A stretch of DNA of 64,000 nt from Diadema setosum (lineage: Eukaryota > Echinodermata > Echinoidea > Diadematoida > Diadematidae), in the NCBI RefSeq assembly GCF_964275005.1, contig NC_092706.1, positions 25,330,942 to 25,394,941 of the forward strand. The letters are read 5' to 3'. Made by a program: the position numbers and the translations under genes. The notes beneath the pieces were generated by a model. That model worked only from the letters and a program-made list of their open reading frames with translations, made no database searches and was not told where the DNA came from. Below are positions 43,120-64,000 of this stretch, one piece after another. Each line of letters opens with the position of its first letter. The stretch's first letter is position 1.

Positions 43120-43400
43120 CATCGACACCACAGTAACACCAATTGGTGTGGACTCCTATTGGCACTAGGCGGATGTTATGACACATGTAGTGTCATTGTT
43201 GAATTAACACCAGCGCAATGTCGAAAGTATCACTAACTACAGTGTCAAACTAACACCACGAAATACCAGGTGAACAATTTTCAACACCACAATATAATTT
43301 CTACACCTGTTGCTGTGGTCCTCTATTAACACTTAATCTGTATTAGATTTAACACCCACGGCATTAAATCTAACACAAATATCTTGTAATTGCAGTATAT
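43120..43400. mobile_element. Decayed relative of the CACTA-like TAACACC/GGTGTTA MITE
   Basis: Follows 20845-21137 block by block: ACACC..AGTAACACC, GGTGTGG.CTC, AACACCACGAA, TTTCAACACCA, then ATTAAATCTAACAC near the end. It lacks the left third and its ends are worn, so it is older than the 20607 copy. Confidence 0.6.
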
Positions 43401-46400
43401 GTTTAAAGGTAACGTACTGTATACATTTTGAATAATGGGGGCAATGGATTAAGGATGGGAAAAGAAATGGGCGAAAGTTTCTTGTAAAACATGCAAAGAG
43501 TTGTACACAACCAAGGCTTATGCATTTAATGGTTAATGCTTTTGTACTGTTGTGTGCTATGTGTTCTTGGTTGTTGATTTTAAGACATTTTGAAGTATAA
43601 GGTCCAATCAGCAGTGCACTATTACACCGCAAACACTAAAAAAGGACAACGCTCCTAGAGTGAGTAATTCATCGTTATCTAAAGGCAAACTCAAACACAG
43701 TGATCTCACAAATAGTCCTGCAAAATTTTACAAATAAGATATCAATAAACAGCAGACAAGACATATGGGCCTTTAATATTCGTGGTTTCAGTTTCCATGT
43801 TGTCGATATTGTTTTCTCTCGAATGTGTCAATCAACCTCTCCTATCATTCTCGTTTGTGTGCGGTGAATGCTGTGCCCTTATATGGCTGTCATTTTACCC
43901 TCGTCATCAATAGAACAGGCAGATCAGTATACGGCAAACTAATAGGCCAGTCTATTCAAAACTATGTGAAAAAGACATACATACAGAGCCCCAAGCTAAC
44001 TAAATGCAAGACTTTAATGGAATCCACTCATTTGGAACATGGCTGTCGTTTCACGAATTTGAATGACCGACGAGATTCCTTCGCCGCGACGAGGCGCACC
44101 GGCTTAAAATGAATTTGAATGGCCATTGCTGATATGCATGTTCCTACTGTAGGTTTGAATGACGCAAATGAAAAATCAATTGCTCCGTGAATTTTTATGA
44201 CCAAAATTTGGAATTCGATTGTTGCTTCGGTGCTGCAAGCGTGAAATTCATCGCTCAGAATAGGAACTTGAATGACAAAATTATGAAATTGACGGTGAAA
44301 ACCTACACCTATAACTAGTGAGGATCATGGAAATAAAGAGAACATTTGTGTATAGGTTCCTTTGAAGTTAGTACTACCATTTGAATTCGTACAGTATTAG
44401 TACCAACTTATCCTACCCCTAACTTCTAATCGGTGATATACAAATGTACGTATTAGCGTCAATAGGGATCTCGGACCTTTTCACTTTAACATAGCTTTCC
44501 CGCCAAATTTCGTCAGATTTGTATTCGAATTAATGAAAAGACCTTCAAATTCAAGCGATTTTGGTCACTGCTCTGTGTTCTCACAGTTCATAATAATTGT
44601 TGAGCATTCAATTGCGTTACATGTCATTTTTTTTTTCAATTCTATCCAATTCAGTTTAGAGAAAAATTCATTCCATTTAACGACTCAAATTTGACGTTCA
44701 ATTTTGAGCCACCTGAATAGACGTTCAATTTCGTCCAAAATACCAATTTCAATTTCAAATATAGGATAACAACTTCTCACCTTGAACATTAGAATTCAAT
44801 CAACATAAGAAAGTTCCCACCCGTTTTACGTGTCTTCTTTTCATTGTGATTTCATTGTAGTTCATTTTCATTCCAAAGTTTCGTTTCATCAGTTCAGTCT
44901 GTTTGTAGTGTTTCTACTCTTGCCTGTCGACCACTCTTCCACCTTCACTTTATCCAATTACAGTATATCATTGTAACTTAAGATGGAATAGCTATATCTC
45001 AGAATTTTGTCTACGTTCATATTTATATTTTTTATTCTATTCCTACCATTCATTTCCCCTGTCCATACATCAAGTCATATAAGCTGCCACAAGCGGTTCA
45101 GCTGTAGAGCAGTTTAACCCAAGGGTTTTGCCAGTGACATTGTCATGCTGGTTGCCAATGGTTCTCCCACCAATTCTATCAGTAGGACCTATCCGAGATA
45201 TTAATGTATACTCTTCTCTAGCAGCGTTAAAGCCATGTATGAAGAAGTGTATAGTGTATGTGTTTTAGAGTGGAGTTATATGAGCTAGATAAGCTACAGT
45301 ATCATAAGGCAGAAGTCTCGTTTCGCTTTACATTAAGTTTGAATATTATTGTTCTACCAGATGAGTAACCGTAAAGAATTATCAATTTAATGACACAATG
45401 AAAACAATGCCCATATGTTATGAATGTTTGCCTTATCGTGAATTTTATCGTGAATTCTTTAATGTTCTTCACGGTAAATACTGATTGGAATTTGAATGCG
45501 CTGCACGTGCATGCATTTTTCTTCTCTAATTTGAACGCCTTTTTCACGTTTATTTGAGAAACTCATGATATCACATGCTGATGAAATTAAATTAAATGTA
45601 CTAGTTACTCTTTTGTATGCTGATCTTGGTGATCATTCAAATTCACTGGAACTTGATCGATTGCATCTTTGCATCAAATGCAAATCTGATGAAATTGGGC
45701 TGAAAAGTCTATCATTATCTACACTACTCCAAAAATAGTAGTCAAGACGATACGTGTTCGAAGACTGGCGTAGTATAGAGCTATACATTGATCCTGGTGC
45801 AGCACTGCTATACAGAGGAACTTTTACTTGCATTGCACACCCTCGTGCATTCAATAATAATTTCAGGCAAACTGGTAAAAACTGTTACAATATTAAGGCA
45901 GAATAGCCATTGTGTATAAGGTAGATCACCTGTAGGAAGGACCCCGAGCAGGACGGAGTATGTTGACGGGAGTGTCTCCCTTCCAACGACAGGGATCCTA
46001 GCAATAGGCTGTAAATCGTGCGAGCTGGTACATTCTTTGAAGATTGTTCCAGTATGTAAGGCTTGGGTGGTTGGAAATCTGTTTGTCAAGAGTGTTTTGT
46101 TTAAATGACTTAAATCTTGTCAGGTTTGTGAGCTTCAGAGAGAGAAGGAGAGAGAGAGAGAGAGAGAGACGGGGGGGGGGAGAGGAGTCTCATGCTTGCT
46201 GCGTGAGACTTTGTGGGCTTGATAGATAGTTTAGTACGTTCATAATTTTGTAGGCAATGATGTATGTTTTGCTTACCCCCCCAAAAAAAAAAAAAAAAAA
46301 AAAACTTTTTCACATTTATATAAAGAAAATCTACAAAGAATCACACACATAGCACTCGACTTAACTTCTTCAGAGTCTCGAGGAATACAAAATAGCGTCA

Positions 46401-47370
46401 ACATACTGTACGTCCAATATCAAGGGGATTTGTTTTACTATACGTCTTTCAAAAAATTTTTGTTGTTAGATATTTTTTTATTTGCCTCCATAGCAGTGTA
46501 CTGTCTTGACACTATACGCTCCTATCTCGTCTCCTTTCAGCAGTGGAGTCACACACATTTGCAGAAAAGGAAGGTAAAAGCTATGAGGCATTAATTTGTA
46601 CAAATTTAAGAGCTACTTGCTGGCGTTTAGAGAGATGTTGATAAAAGTATCAGTTTCCCTTCGCTTGAAGAATTGTCTGGCTGTAGTTTCAGATTATACC
46701 GGGTAAGTGGATCCTGTCGCTTCTCAAGAATGTAATAAAAGAGCTTACCATATTGCACACAAACATACACACACAAACACACACACACATTATACATGTT
46801 ATTATACTTTACATTGGCTCTCCATGTCAATTAATCATCTTTCAATGATAGATAATTAGTTTCTGCAGCAATTTCATTCTCCGAAACTACTACCACCGAA
46901 AATCATTTTAAACAAAACTAAAGGGGCATAAAAAACACTGAGGTTTCATACATTTTAGTGATAATGTCTCAGTTAACATTCGTACATTAGATAAGGAAGC
47001 GATATCCTTTTATCAAGTCATTCATATTTAAAATTTAAAATGTCTGAAAATCACCCTGTAGGAAATTTAAAGTAATCATAGCAACCATATTTGTTAACAT
47101 AAATTCATGTACATACTAATATATGAAGTAACATATAACATTTGATTATAAATATGTAATATAAAAGATGACGCAAAATAAACATATCCTTGTATACATA
47201 ATATGAATGATCATACATGTATGTATGTATAATATATATAGGCTACGTACATCAATGTAGCCCTATTTAAAATATATAGAGACAGACAGACAGAGAGACA
47301 AGAAACAATGACAGAGTGAAAAAAAATACTCAGAGAAAGGGGGAAAAAGGTGAAAGATAAGGACATAATA
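43401..47370. other. Intergenic region upstream of copy 2
   Basis: No gene recognised. Holds degenerate TTGAATGAC-like motifs at 44055-44300 and their complements near 44690-44740, a (GA)n run at 46137-46168, poly(A) at 46286-46305 and an AC-rich run near 46760-46790. A 95-codon frame at 43825 has no recognisable domain. Confidence 0.4.
46137..46168. repeat. (GA)n microsatellite
   Basis: GA dinucleotide run followed by a short G run. Confidence 0.9.
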
Positions 47371-47532
47371 TTATTATGAATAAATCAAACTCCAGGCTGA
47401 ACTTCGTCACCGTATCTATTACTGTATAGTGTACACGGAAACAACTTGGTTACTGTCAAAGCCAACTAACTTTTGTAGTTCTATAAAACTCCTCTTTCCC
47501 CCATTTCAATGAAACCACTTCCGTTCTAACTA

Positions 47533-47953
47533 CAGTTGAACCTCTCGTATCCGGACAAGTCGGGACCGGAGCTCATCCGGATAAGGGATTTGGCCGGATA
47601 CGGGAGACTCAATGCTTTATACATGTACATATACATACACATGTACTGATGTAGCCCATTGTAGTACCACATGTAGTAATGTGTATACTGCAACCTTTTC
47701 ATTGTTACATTTGGGGATGTTTGGGGATGTTGGAATGTCTGGAGGTAAGCAATTTGGAAGGAAATTTGATGTAATGTATGTTAATCATGTTGGAAGTAAT
47801 ATGTAATTCATGTGTGTTTGGGTAGGAGTTGTCAAGGAGTTGGGAATCCCCCTTTCCTCCCGTAATTATTAAAAAAAATCACGGCGAGATTGCGTCCATA
47901 ATTATAATAGAGAGATCCGGATAAAGGGAGGCCGGATAAGAGAGGTTCAACTG
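47533..47953. mobile_element. Tigger/pogo-like MITE inserted in the copy 2 upstream region
   Basis: 421 bp, ends CAGTTGAACCTCTCGTATCCGG and reverse complement CCGGATAAGAGAGGTTCAACTG, flanked by TA (47531-47532 and 47954-47955). The homologous copy 1 site reads CTAACTATTCAA with a single TA at 186-187, a precise empty site. TA targets and CAGTTGAACCTC ends match the Tigger/pogo group of Tc1/mariner. Non-coding. Confidence 0.8.
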
Positions 47954-47989
47954 TATTCAATTTCACCGTATGTATTCAATAACATTTTT

Positions 47990-48180
47990 ATTTAAACTGT
48001 GGAGTTGACTTTCGCTTTCATTTCTCGCAGCATGCGCGCCATAAAGTGCTTGGATGATTGGCCATCACAATCATGTCACGTGACTCACAACAGAAGATGG
48101 GATATTCGCGCGCATCAACCAAACGCAGAATAGGGTGCGGTTGAGATGATGTGACAATCTCTTTTCTGTGGGCTATAGGC
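47990..48180 (+). promoter_or_regulatory. Proximal promoter region of receptor copy 2
   Basis: Homologous to 240-420. Keeps the inverted CCAAT (ATTGGCC) and has a fully palindromic E-box GTCACGTGAC (48075-48084). The Tigger-like MITE lies just upstream, so only more distal sequence was displaced. Promoter role is inferred from conservation. Confidence 0.5.
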
Positions 48181-48292
48181 TGCAATTAAGTTGGATTTGC
48201 TGAGAGATGTTTCAACTTCTAGGCTACATGATTTAGCCTCGAGGGTGATACGAAACATTAATTATTCCGGAGTGAACATATAAAAAGAAGTA

Positions 48293-63373
<15,081 letters not shown>

Positions 63374-64000
63374 GTTAGTGTTGTGAAACCGATTTCAAGT
63401 GGTTTATTTTATCGTTATGGTATCATATCTTGCAAGGTCAATAAGTATAGGAGAGAACCAGTATTCTCTATGGCAGGGTGAGTGCTATAGGGACTGTCGT
63501 CGTTGATTTAGTTCGATCGTTTGTTCGTTCGCTTTTATGGCTGTAAAAATTAAACATAAGATATCCAAATAACAAAGGAGAAATACAAAAGTGCAGTCTT
63601 TGCGGTAACAAAATCATTGTAAAGCTTTTAAGGTTGCATGAATGAAGAAAAAATGCAGTACATGAACACTTGATTCAAGGAGGAAGCAGGAGATTGAAAG
63701 TAATGTTTGTAGAGAGGTTTAATAAACATTGCGTGCAGAGGGCAAAGTGGCGAGAGAGATAGAGAAAGAAAAATATAGAGAGATGTTCACATTTATCGGT
63801 TCAAATATAAATTACGCTCCCAACAGGGAGGATGGATTTTTTTTTCGTCTCACTATGAAAACGGTTGAAAAATTTTTGCAGTGTTGTGCTCGTTGCGAGC
63901 AAGTAATCACAAATTGTGCCCATTCTTGATCCATCTGTTTCATTGATATTCTGCATAATATTTGCCACTGAAAGCTTATCCTTGTTGATACTAAAAATAT
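63374..64000. other. Right edge, no exon recognised
   Basis: Should hold the start of the intron or the cytoplasmic exons of copy 2, but no clear continuation in phase 2 was found before the window ends. Confidence 0.4.

Noticed and set aside
44055-44740. Possible degenerate large palindrome with TTGAATGAC motifs
   Set aside because: Matches are short and irregular and could be chance in AT-rich DNA.

Overview
The window looks like a marine deuterostome genome, most likely an echinoderm such as a sea urchin. This is inferred from AT-rich DNA, short phase-1 exons for SRCR, WSC and CCP (sushi) domains typical of echinoderm immune-type gene expansions, and many small inverted-repeat transposons. 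No bacterial-style gene, operon or CRISPR array was seen.

The core is a head-to-tail duplication of one host gene on the + strand. Copy 1 runs from its start codon at 633 to a stop ending at 39725. Copy 2 starts at 48293 and runs off the right edge; its last recognised exon is 63271-63373. Most exons are too short to show as long ORFs. I placed them from splice sites, phase (nearly every junction is phase 1), lengths divisible by three, and agreement between the copies. The protein is a predicted type I membrane receptor: signal peptide, CUB-like domain (found only in copy 2), group A SRCR domain split over two exons, WSC domain, four CCP domains, transmembrane helix and cytoplasmic tail. The copy 1 tail (214 residues) is rich in tyrosine motifs, including YMNM, several YxN sites and PPTY.

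The copies differ in telling ways. Copy 1 has an in-frame stop in the second SRCR exon, which is 78 nt long and could be skipped without a frameshift. It also lacks the CUB-like exon, and its first intron is 28 kb of nested transposons. The transmembrane exons are unlike each other. Divergence is uneven: CCP1 and CCP2 are about 98% identical, while SRCR and WSC exons are only about 85%, which suggests a gene-conversion tract.

Layout: 1-711, copy 1 promoter and signal exon. 712-28902, intron 1, holding two tandem Helitron-like elements (one carrying a large foldback element), several LINEs, and a LINE/Kolobok-like/CACTA-like nest. 28903-39725, remaining copy 1 exons with one LINE insertion and one tRNA-like sequence. 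39726-47370, intergenic repeats. 47371-48371, copy 2 promoter (split by a Tigger-like MITE) and signal exon. 48372-64000, the rest of copy 2 with its own MITEs. The two copies give empty sites for two insertions, so relative ages can be read directly. Exon coordinates were counted by hand and should be good to about one base.
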